Source of the DNA: JAEUMG01 sp963805405
Lineage (GTDB): Bacteria > Pseudomonadota > Alphaproteobacteria > Rhizobiales > Aestuariivirgaceae
Reading direction: 5' to 3'
Assembly: GCA_963805405.1 (NCBI GenBank)
Contig: CAWDUC010000020.1
Span: 1,426,001-1,490,000, forward strand
Length of the DNA stretch: 64,000 nt
Shown here one piece after another: positions 39,939-46,873 of the stretch. The translations under genes and the position numbers were made by a program. How positions within the stretch are numbered: position 1 is the first letter of the stretch; every line of letters begins with the position of its first letter. The notes under the pieces were generated by a model. The model saw only the letters and a program-made list of their open reading frames with translations, ran no database searches and was not told the DNA's origin.

Positions 39939-40925
39939 ATGCGCATTGCGATGATCGGGGCCGGCGCAATGGGCTCCGCATTCGGGGCGCGATTCGCGCG
40001 CGCCGGAACCGATGTCGTGCTGTATGACTCGGACCGGACGCATGTCGAAGCGATCGAAGTCAGCGGGCTTCAGGTCGATGCGCCGGACGGCTCGGTGAGG
40101 CTGCAACTCCCTGCGACCACGCATGCCGAGGCCATCGGGAAGGTCGACCTTGCCGTGATTCTAGTCGACAGCAATGCGACGAAGGAGGCCGCGATAGTCG
40201 CCGCGCGGGTGCTCGGCAGGGGTGGCGCGGCGCTGACTTTGCAGAACGGCATCGGCAATGTCGAAGTCTTGCGCGCGGCGTTGGGGCCTGAACGCGTCAT
40301 CGCAGGGACGACCTACAACAGCGCGGCACGGATCAAGCCAGGTCACGTGCTGCATTCCAATATCGGTGAGACGACAATCGGCGAGGTCGACGGGAGTGCG
40401 TCGGCAAGAGTCGATGAGGTCGCGAGATTGCTGCGCGAGGCTGGCCTGCCGGTGACGGTCAGCGACAATGTCATGGGCCATATCTGGATGAAGTTCGTGC
40501 TCAACGCGGCAATCAATCCGGTGAGTGCGATGACCGGATTGCGGCCGGGCGAGATCGCGCGGCTATCGGCGGCGCGGGAATTACTCGAACGTGTGCTCGA
40601 TGAAGTTCTGATGGTCGTTGCCACGAAGGGAATCACGCTGCCTGTCGATGATCCACGCGGGCATGTACTCGATCATGCCTGGGAGCGGTACAACCGACCG
40701 TCGATGTTGCAGAATATCGAAGAAGGCCGGCGCACCGAGATCGATGCACTGAATGGCGCATTGGTGAAGGAGGCGAAGAGTTTGGAGGTCGCAGTGCCTT
40801 TCAACGAGGCGGTCGTGCTCGCGATCAAGTCGATCGAAGCGCGTAATGCCGCGCGGGCTAGTGAGCCGCGCATAGACGAGGCAGCGCTTGAGGCCAAGGC
40901 GCGGGGAAAGAAGCGACCGAGGTAG
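39939..40925 (+). CDS. Ketopantoate reductase family protein
   Basis: A 328-residue 2-dehydropantoate 2-reductase (ApbA/PanE fold) using NADPH to reduce ketopantoate to pantoate for coenzyme A synthesis. The Rossmann start is IAMIGAGAMGSAFGARFARA. TLQNGIGNVEVL, the catalytic Lys in HIWMKFVLNAAINP and the C-terminal RPSMLQNIEEGRRTEIDALN are typical. Several paralogues of this family exist in Rhizobiales, some acting on other 2-keto acids, so a panE assignment is likely but not certain. It begins 20 bases after the cyclase stop. Confidence 0.86.
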   Translation: MRIAMIGAGAMGSAFGARFARAGTDVVLYDSDRTHVEAIEVSGLQVDAPDGSVRLQLPATTHAEAIGKVDLAVILVDSNATKEAAIVAARVLGRGGAALTLQNGIGNVEVLRAALGPERVIAGTTYNSAARIKPGHVLHSNIGETTIGEVDGSASARVDEVARLLREAGLPVTVSDNVMGHIWMKFVLNAAINPVSAMTGLRPGEIARLSAARELLERVLDEVLMVVATKGITLPVDDPRGHVLDHAWERYNRPSMLQNIEEGRRTEIDALNGALVKEAKSLEVAVPFNEAVVLAIKSIEARNAARASEPRIDEAALEAKARGKKRPR

Positions 40926-40934
40926 CACAAACCA

Positions 40935-41150
40935 CCTCCCTCCCCGGTTTCGGGGAGGGTGGACGCCACAGGCGGCCGGGTGGGGCACTCTGCGAGCAAA
41001 GGCGTCTTTACCCCACCCGTCACGCTAACGCGTGACACCCTCCCCGAAGCCGGGGAGGGAGAAGTAAGTGCAACCTCCGCTCTTGATCCCGCCAGCCGTT
41101 CGCGCTCCCCGAGTGGAAAGTTGAGTCCCGGCTTTCGCCGGGATGACGAA
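40935..41150. repeat. Intergenic palindromic repeat cluster
   Basis: Between the reductase gene and the ureohydrolase gene. CCTCCCCGGTTTCGGGGAGG around 40936-40958 and CCTCCCCGAAGCCGGGGAGG around 41039-41062 flank a GC-rich segment in roughly inverted arrangement. A 25-base copy of the REP-like element of 8787-8890 lies at 41126-41150. Such clusters commonly fill convergent gaps; both flanking genes end here. Confidence 0.7.
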
Positions 41151-41153
41151 CAG

Positions 41154-42119
41154 TTACTTCCTCCTGGAAGCGCGGGCGTCGGCGATGACGCAGAGCATTT
41201 CCCACATCAGGTTCGCAGCGGTGACGGAAGTAATACCCGAAGGATCGTAGCACGGTGCGACTTCGCAGATGTCGCCGCCGACGAGATTCTTGCCGCGCAA
41301 AGAGCGCAGGATCACCTGGCAATCGCGCGGCGTGAGCCCGCCGATTTCCGGCACGCCGGTGCCGATCGCCCAGGCGGGATCGAGCCCATCAATATCGATG
41401 GTGACATAGACCGGACCCTTGCCGGTCACCTGGTCGATCTTCTTGACGAGCCAATCGCGGCCCTTCTCCTCGAACTTGTCAAAGGTCACGCAGGTGAAGC
41501 CCTTGTCCTCACCCCATTTGATGTCGTCGGGCGAGAAGCGTGAGCCGCGCAAGCCGATCTGGATCGTACGCTTGGGATCGATAAGTCCCTCCTCGACACC
41601 GCGTCGGAAGGTGGTCGCGTGATTGATCTTGGTGCCGGCCATCGAGTCGAGCGTGTCGGCATGCGAGTCGATTTGCACAATGCCGACCGGGCCATCCTTG
41701 GCGATGGCACGCAAAATCGGCAAAGGGACAGTGTGGTCGCCGCCGATCGAGAGCGGCACGGCGCCAGCCTTGTGAATCTTCGTGTAGAAAGCTTCGATCA
41801 TGTCGATCGACTTCGCAAAATCGAGCGGGTTGACCGGCGCGTCGCCGACATCCGCCACGTTGCAAAGATCATATGGTGCGATGCCCGAGGTCGGGTGGAT
41901 GCGGCGGATGAGGCGCGATGCCTCGCGCACGGAAGCCGGCCCCTGGCGCGAACCGGCGCGAAAATTGACGCCGATATCGAACGGTACGCCGACAAGCGCG
42001 ATATCGATTTCGGGCGAAATCTCATGCGACTGGGTGCGCATGAATGTGGCGATGCCGGCAAAGCGCGGAGTGACCGCAGCATCGACAGGCTGGAAACGGG
42101 GGTCTTTTCTAGGCTTCAT
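41154..42119 (-). CDS. speB: Agmatinase / ureohydrolase family protein
   Basis: A 321-residue arginase-fold enzyme with a complete binuclear metal site: SIGGDHTVPLP, QIDSHADTLDSM and TIDIDGLDPA. Agmatinases release urea from agmatine to give putrescine; close relatives act on guanidinobutyrate or guanidine itself, and I cannot separate these by eye. The start follows a strong GGAGGAAAGAC site, and a structured leader with a 12-base perfect inverted repeat lies directly upstream. It is divergent from a DUF1989 gene, which supports a nitrogen or guanidine role. The symbol is provisional. Confidence 0.87.
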   Translation of the reverse strand: MKPRKDPRFQPVDAAVTPRFAGIATFMRTQSHEISPEIDIALVGVPFDIGVNFRAGSRQGPASVREASRLIRRIHPTSGIAPYDLCNVADVGDAPVNPLDFAKSIDMIEAFYTKIHKAGAVPLSIGGDHTVPLPILRAIAKDGPVGIVQIDSHADTLDSMAGTKINHATTFRRGVEEGLIDPKRTIQIGLRGSRFSPDDIKWGEDKGFTCVTFDKFEEKGRDWLVKKIDQVTGKGPVYVTIDIDGLDPAWAIGTGVPEIGGLTPRDCQVILRSLRGKNLVGGDICEVAPCYDPSGITSVTAANLMWEMLCVIADARASRRK

Positions 42120-42142
42120 GTCTTTCCTCCGAAGGCGGCGCA

Positions 42143-42199
42143 AGCTAGCGCAACGGACCGCCAAGTGGAAACACCCGTCGGCGAAATGTTGCGCTAGCT
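42143..42199 (-). promoter_or_regulatory. Structured 5' leader candidate of the ureohydrolase gene
   Basis: A perfect 12-base inverted repeat (AGCTAGCGCAAC at 42143-42154 and its complement at 42188-42199) closes a 33-base interior. The interior contains further pairable segments, CGCC with GGCG and GTG with CAC. It ends 23 bases before the ATG, just ahead of the GGAGG site. No known riboswitch consensus was recognised. Confidence 0.4.
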
Positions 42200-42208
42200 G
42201 TTAATTTT

Positions 42209-42257
42209 GCGCATCGGATATCTCCCAAAAGTGCGCACACTTTTGGGCCCGATGCGC
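42209..42257. repeat. Two-part palindromic hairpin element
   Basis: Outer arms GCGCATCGG (42209-42217) and CCGATGCGC (42249-42257) pair over 9 bases. Inner arms CCCAAAAGTG (42224-42233) and CACTTTTGGG (42238-42247) pair over 10 bases around a 4-base loop. The shape resembles dispersed palindromes common in rhizobial intergenic DNA. It lies in the shared upstream region of the ureohydrolase and DUF1989 genes. Confidence 0.65.
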
Positions 42258-42318
42258 CCGCTGGCTTTCGGGCTTTCCGTCCCGTATTAAATCGGCGCGG
42301 TTAAAGCAGGGAAAAAGC

Positions 42319-42912
42319 ATGGGAACTCTTCAGACCATTCCGGCGCGGCGCGGCAAGGCAACGCGGGTGAACAAGGGCCAGTCGGTCAAAATCGTCAATA
42401 CGCATGGCAACCAGGTGGTCGACACATGGGCGTTCAATGCCGGCGATTTCCGCGAATATATGGGAATGGAACATTGCCGGGCGTTCTGGAGCCGGCTCTA
42501 TCCGATCGTCGGCGATGCGATGATCACCAACCGGCGGCGGCCGATCCTCACGCTCGTCGAGGACACCTCACCCGGCCGGCATGACACGCTGATCGCGCCT
42601 TGCGACAATGAACGCTACGGGCTCCTCGGCTGCACGGCCTATCACGATAATTGCCGCGACAATCTGCACGGCGGACTTGCCGAGATCGGCATCACCATTC
42701 CCTACACGCCGCCTTCGCTCAACACCTTCATGAACATCCCTTGGCGCCAGGACGGCGCGCTCGAATGGGGCAATTGTCTATGCAAGAAGGGCGACTATGT
42801 GGTTTTCCGCGCCGAGATGGACGCGATCGTCGCCTTCTCGGCCTGCCCGCAGGACCTGCTGCCGATCAATAACGGCATCACAACGGAAGCGCATTTCGAG
42901 GTGTTGGGCTAA
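42319..42912 (+). CDS. DUF1989 / urea carboxylase-associated family protein
   Basis: A 197-residue protein of the DUF1989 family: GQSVKIVNTHGNQVVDTWAF near the start, then TLIAPCDNERYGLLG with a conserved Cys, then LNTFMNIPW and the Cys pair in WGNCLCKKGDYV. Members of this family form carboxyguanidine deiminase beside guanidine/urea carboxylases. Here no carboxylase is nearby; the divergent neighbour is instead an arginase-fold enzyme. A nitrogen-scavenging role is inferred from these two facts only. Confidence 0.85.
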   Translation: MGTLQTIPARRGKATRVNKGQSVKIVNTHGNQVVDTWAFNAGDFREYMGMEHCRAFWSRLYPIVGDAMITNRRRPILTLVEDTSPGRHDTLIAPCDNERYGLLGCTAYHDNCRDNLHGGLAEIGITIPYTPPSLNTFMNIPWRQDGALEWGNCLCKKGDYVVFRAEMDAIVAFSACPQDLLPINNGITTEAHFEVLG

Positions 42913-42928
42913 GGCGAGGCCGTGCGTG

Positions 42929-43024
42929 CTTCGAGGCATCGCCTGCGGCGATGCTCCTCAGCATGAGGAGGTTTGTTCAAGCCTCATGGTAAGGTGCCCG
43001 CGAAGCGGGCCTCGAACCATGAGG
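42929..43024. repeat. Palindromic repeat in a convergent gap (possible bidirectional terminator)
   Basis: CCTCATGGT at 42982-42990 pairs with ACCATGAGG at 43016-43024, enclosing a second hairpin GCCCGC-gaa-GCGGGC (42996-43010). An additional CCTCAGCATGAGG palindrome precedes it. It sits between the convergent stops of the DUF1989 and permease genes. There is no T run, so Rho-independent termination is uncertain. Confidence 0.55.
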
Positions 43025-43029
43025 GGCAG

Positions 43030-44016
43030 CTATTCCGCGGGCTTGGGCACGAGTTTCTTATTCGCCTGCACCGAGCGGTTGCGATAGCGGACGAGCTGCT
43101 GGTCGGCAATGACGCCGATCAGGATGACGCCTCCCATCACCGCGAAATTGAGCGAACTTGGGATGCCCAGCAGATTGACGAGGTTCTGCAACACCTGCAG
43201 CAGGATGGTGCCGAGCACCACGCCGATGATCGAGCCCTCGCCGCCGCGCAGTGAACAGCCGCCAAGAACGGCGGCAGCGATCGCATAAAGCTCGTAGAAA
43301 TTGCCATGCGAAGACGGCGATATCGAGCGCGTATACATGGCGATGAAGACGGCCGAGAAAGCGGTAAGGCCGCAACAGATCATGTAGGCGGCGACTGTTA
43401 CCCGCTTGGTGTTGATGCCGGAATAGCGCGCCGCCTCTTCGTTCTTGCCGACGGCAAAGAGATAGCGGCCGAAGACCGAGCGATGCAGGACGATTCCCGC
43501 GACTATAGCGACGATAATGAAGGCGATGAGGCTGTGCGGGATGCCTTCGGTTCGGCCTGTCGTCAGCCATTCAAGCGTGGGAAAGTTCTGACCGAAGGCG
43601 AAGCCGGCGGTGGCATCTTCAGTGTAGAAGCGCGCGATGCCGCGATAGATCAACAGGCCGCACAAGGTGACGACAAAGGGCTGGATGCCGACGCGGGTGA
43701 TCAGCAGGCCATGCACCAGGCCCATCAATAGTCCGATGCTGATGACGATGAGCAGTGCGAAGCCCCAAGGCAGGCCGGCATTGGAAATGAGATCGACAAA
43801 GACGACGCCCAGCAAGGCGATAATCGAGCCGACGGAGAGTTCGATGCCGCCGGTGATGATGACGAAGGCCTGGGCGAGCGAGAATATGCCGAACAGGCCT
43901 ATGAGATTGGCGGTGTTCGACAGGTTGATCGGCGAGATGAAGCGCGGATTGATTAGTGCGACGGCGGTTCCCACGACGAGGATCAGGAGGAAAAGGCCCA
44001 GGTCTTTCTTCAGCAT
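43030..44016 (-). CDS. Sugar ABC transporter permease (RbsC/CUT2 family)
   Basis: A 328-residue inner-membrane protein with eight or more helices. The family motif FVIITGGIELSVGSIIALLG, the coupling segment FAVGKNEEAARYSGINTKRV and the tail AAAVLGGCSLRGGEGSIIGV are characteristic of ribose/galactose-type (CUT2) permeases. It is last of a three-gene operon with a binding protein and a double ATPase. Which sugar or polyol is moved is not determined. Confidence 0.9.
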   Translation of the reverse strand: MLKKDLGLFLLILVVGTAVALINPRFISPINLSNTANLIGLFGIFSLAQAFVIITGGIELSVGSIIALLGVVFVDLISNAGLPWGFALLIVISIGLLMGLVHGLLITRVGIQPFVVTLCGLLIYRGIARFYTEDATAGFAFGQNFPTLEWLTTGRTEGIPHSLIAFIIVAIVAGIVLHRSVFGRYLFAVGKNEEAARYSGINTKRVTVAAYMICCGLTAFSAVFIAMYTRSISPSSHGNFYELYAIAAAVLGGCSLRGGEGSIIGVVLGTILLQVLQNLVNLLGIPSSLNFAVMGGVILIGVIADQQLVRYRNRSVQANKKLVPKPAE

Positions 44017-44028
44017 TGCCGTCCCATC

Positions 44029-45546
44029 TCAATTGAGGCTCGCGCCAACCGCCAGTTTCAAAACATTCGCTTCGCTGAATTGCGAGCGCTCAAGAAAGCC
44101 TGAAATGCTGCCTTCGTGCATCACGGCGATCCGGTCGCTCACGCCTACCACTTCTTCCATGTCGCTGGAGATCATCAGCACCGCGACACCCTTGTCTGCG
44201 AGGTCGCGCATCAAGGCATAGATTTCGCTCTTGGCGCCGACATCGACGCCGCGCGTTGGTTCGTCGAAGATAATGGCACGCGGGCGCATGGAGAGCCACT
44301 TGGCGAGCACGACCTTCTGTTGATTGCCGCCTGACAAGGCCTGCACCTGATTGGCGACATTGGGTGTTCGGATGTTGAGCGCGGTACGCTGCGTCTCGGC
44401 ATTGGCGGTTTCGCGATCTTCATTCACGAGATGGGCGCTGGCATAGCGCGGCAAATCGGGTAACGAAATGTTCCCGGCGATCGACATGTCGAGAAGCAAC
44501 CCAGAGCGCTTGCGATCCTCCGGCACAAGATAGATACCGCGATCGATAGCGTCGCGCGGCGATGCAATTTTGGCGGGTTCGCCAGCGAGCCTGATCGTGC
44601 CGCCATGCGATTTGTCGACGCCGAAGACGACACGGGCCAATTCCGTGCGCCCCGAGCCGACAAGGCCGGCGAGACCGAGGATCTCACCTCGCCTCACGGT
44701 AAGGCTGACCGCATGTTCGGGATAAGTGCCGGTCCGCACACTGTCGATCTCCAATACCGGCTCCTGCGGCGGAGCGGCCGGCGGGATGTAGAGTGCCTTC
44801 AAGTCACGGCCAATCATGAGGCGGATCATGGCGTCATGGCGCAATTGGCCGCGATCGAGTTCGCCGACCACGCGGCCGTCGCGCAGGACGACGACGCGGT
44901 CGGCGCATTTCTCGACCTCATTGAGGCGATGGGAAATGAAGATGACGCCAACACCTGCAGCCTTGAGGTCGGCAATGACCTGCAGAAGGCGTTGCGTCTC
45001 GGTGAGAGTGAGGCTCGAGGTGGGCTCGTCCATGATGATAAGTCGGGCATCGAGGGAAAGCGCTTTGGCGATCTCGACCAATTGCATCTGCGCAATCGAG
45101 AGCTCGGACACCGGGCGCTCGGGACCGAAATCGGTGCCGAGGCGTTTGAGGATCGGAACTACAGCCTCATTCAGGGTGGCGCGATCGACCAGCTTCAACG
45201 GACCGCCCCATAGCGGCTCGCGGCCGATCATGACATTGGCGGCAACGTCGAGATTGTCGAAGAGATTGAGTTCCTGGTGGACGAAAGCGATGCCAGCGGA
45301 AATCGCGTCGTTGACGGTCAGTCGCGGGCGCTCCTCGCCCTTGATCGCGATGGTGCCCTCGGTCGGGGCGACCACGCCACCCATGATCTTCATCAGGGTG
45401 GATTTACCGGCGCCATTCTCGCCGATCAGGCCGACGACCTCGCCTTCGCGCACGGCGAAGCTGACGCGGTCGAGCGCAACCACGCCGGGATAGGTTTTTA
45501 CGATGCCCTTAAGTTCGAGAAATGCCTCAGCCACGGCGCCTTCCAA
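44029..45546 (-). CDS. Sugar ABC transporter ATP-binding protein, duplicated cassette (RbsA-like)
   Basis: A 505-residue protein with two ABC domains, as in RbsA/MglA. The first has Walker A GENGAGKSTLM, signature LSIAQMQLVEIAKAL and Walker B LIIMDEPTSSL. The second has a modified P-loop (GLVGSGRTELAR) but a full LSGGNQQKVVLAKWL signature and IIFDEPTRGVDVGAK. It energises import together with the downstream permease. It is separated from the binding-protein gene by about 80 bases containing a strong hairpin. Confidence 0.92.
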   Translation of the reverse strand: MEGAVAEAFLELKGIVKTYPGVVALDRVSFAVREGEVVGLIGENGAGKSTLMKIMGGVVAPTEGTIAIKGEERPRLTVNDAISAGIAFVHQELNLFDNLDVAANVMIGREPLWGGPLKLVDRATLNEAVVPILKRLGTDFGPERPVSELSIAQMQLVEIAKALSLDARLIIMDEPTSSLTLTETQRLLQVIADLKAAGVGVIFISHRLNEVEKCADRVVVLRDGRVVGELDRGQLRHDAMIRLMIGRDLKALYIPPAAPPQEPVLEIDSVRTGTYPEHAVSLTVRRGEILGLAGLVGSGRTELARVVFGVDKSHGGTIRLAGEPAKIASPRDAIDRGIYLVPEDRKRSGLLLDMSIAGNISLPDLPRYASAHLVNEDRETANAETQRTALNIRTPNVANQVQALSGGNQQKVVLAKWLSMRPRAIIFDEPTRGVDVGAKSEIYALMRDLADKGVAVLMISSDMEEVVGVSDRIAVMHEGSISGFLERSQFSEANVLKLAVGASLN

Positions 45547-45588
45547 TAACCAATTATGGCCATAAGAGCCCGTCCGGGCAAGAAAATG

Positions 45589-45615
45589 GGCCGGCGCAAG
45601 TCAATCGCGCCGGCC
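45589..45615 (-). terminator. Intercistronic hairpin between binding-protein and ATPase genes
   Basis: Perfect 9-base stem GGCCGGCGC / GCGCCGGCC with a 9-base loop, starting 11 bases after the binding-protein stop. On the transcribed strand it is followed by CATTTTCTTG, a weak T-rich tail. It probably reduces read-through or stabilises the upstream mRNA, raising binding protein over ATPase and permease, a common device in such operons. Confidence 0.6.
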
Positions 45616-45625
45616 CCGATCTATA

Positions 45626-46576
45626 TCAGCCGCCGATGTTGGCTTTCAATTCCGCCTCGAAGGCATCGACATTGCCCTTGTCGATGATCTTGGTCGGAAC
45701 GATGATCAGCTTGTTCTCGGGAACAACCGACTTGTCGCCCTCGAGATACTTGGCCATCAGATGCATGCCCTGATAGCCCCACTCGAACGGCTGCTGCACT
45801 ACGGTTCCGGCGAAGGAGCCTTCGCGCACTGCACCAAGAGTGATCGGATCCTCGTCGAATCCGATGACGGTGATCTGACCGAGCTTTCCGGCTTCCTTCA
45901 GCACTTCGTAAATGCGCGGAGGATTGTAAGAGTAGAAGCCGACCATGCAGTTGATTTCGGGATTGGCGGCCAGCGTGTCTTCGACATTGCGCTTGGCGCG
46001 GGTCTGGTCGATGTCGTCGCCGCGTACGTCGACGAGTTCGATCTTCGAGCCCTTGATCGCCTCCTTCATGCCCTCAATACGCTCGCGCGCATTGTCGGCG
46101 CCCGGAAGGCCGACGAAGCCCATGCACTTGGCACCATCGGGGAGCGCTTTCAGCGCGATCTCGCCCGCCTGCTTGCCGGCAGCGGTGTTCGAGCTGCCGA
46201 TATAGGCAATGCGGTTCGAGTCAGGCGCGTCGGAATCGGTAGTAAAAAGCGGTACCTGCGAACCAACGCGGTTGAGCGCTTCCGTCGAGGTCTTGGGGTC
46301 GACGGCGCTCACCATGATCGCATCGACGCCGGCGGCGACGAGGTCATCCATCAGGCGCTGCTGAATGGCGGCGGCGGCCTGCTCGGGATATTTGAGCGAA
46401 AGTTCGTAGTTCGGCAGTTCGCCTTGTGCCTTCTTCACGCCGGCTTCGGCGAGCTTCCAGAAGTCGGAGGCGCCGTTCACGACGAAGGCAAGCTGCTTCT
46501 TCTCCTGCGCGTCGGCCGATACACCGAGCACACACGCGATCGCCAAGGCGGTCGCTCCCATCATTAGCTTTTTCAT
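45626..46576 (-). CDS. Periplasmic sugar-binding protein (type 1, RbsB-like)
   Basis: A 316-residue protein with a signal peptide (MKKLMMGATALAIACVLGVS ending near ADAQ). Mature features include QLAFVVNGASDFWKLAEAGV, DAIMVSAVDPKTSTEALNRV, PLFTTDSDAPDSNRIAYIGS and VIGFDEDPITLGAVREGSF, typical of ribose/xylose-class periplasmic binding proteins. The start has a GGAG site; an ATG four codons upstream is less favourable. It is the first gene of the operon. The ligand is unknown. Confidence 0.9.
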   Translation of the reverse strand: MKKLMMGATALAIACVLGVSADAQEKKQLAFVVNGASDFWKLAEAGVKKAQGELPNYELSLKYPEQAAAAIQQRLMDDLVAAGVDAIMVSAVDPKTSTEALNRVGSQVPLFTTDSDAPDSNRIAYIGSSNTAAGKQAGEIALKALPDGAKCMGFVGLPGADNARERIEGMKEAIKGSKIELVDVRGDDIDQTRAKRNVEDTLAANPEINCMVGFYSYNPPRIYEVLKEAGKLGQITVIGFDEDPITLGAVREGSFAGTVVQQPFEWGYQGMHLMAKYLEGDKSVVPENKLIIVPTKIIDKGNVDAFEAELKANIGG

Positions 46577-46591
46577 GCGTAACTCCACATT

Positions 46592-46869
46592 TTGGTAAAA
46601 CCGGTTCGACCCATCAAGCGCGACGAGTTGAGATAAAAAGTTTCACAGGAGGAAATGGAGCGCCGCTCCGGCAACGCCGCATCCGTCAGCGGGATGGCGA
46701 TGGCAGCCGACCGGCAGTCCACGCATGTCTGGTATCCTCCCATGGCGGCGAGACGGGATCTGCCCGTTTTGTTCGGCAGGTTATCGAGCGCTCGCCAACT
46801 TCAAGCCTAAATCGGCCCGGTGCGGTGTCAAGCTCTTTTGTCATATAAACAATGTTTTGTAATATAAAT
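46592..46869 (-). promoter_or_regulatory. Upstream regulatory region of sugar ABC operon 1
   Basis: About 297 bases separate the binding-protein ATG from the next gene upstream and hold no convincing gene. On the transcribed strand a perfect TTGACA lies at 46831-46826; the best -10 is poor (TAGGCT, 16-base spacer). Immediately upstream are two AT-rich direct repeats 19 bases apart (46836-46850 and 46855-46869, TTTTGTxATATAAAx on the plus strand). A GGTnnnACC-like palindrome lies at 46592-46604 close to the ATG. Activator and repressor sites are plausible. Confidence 0.45.
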
Positions 46870-46873
46870 GAAA

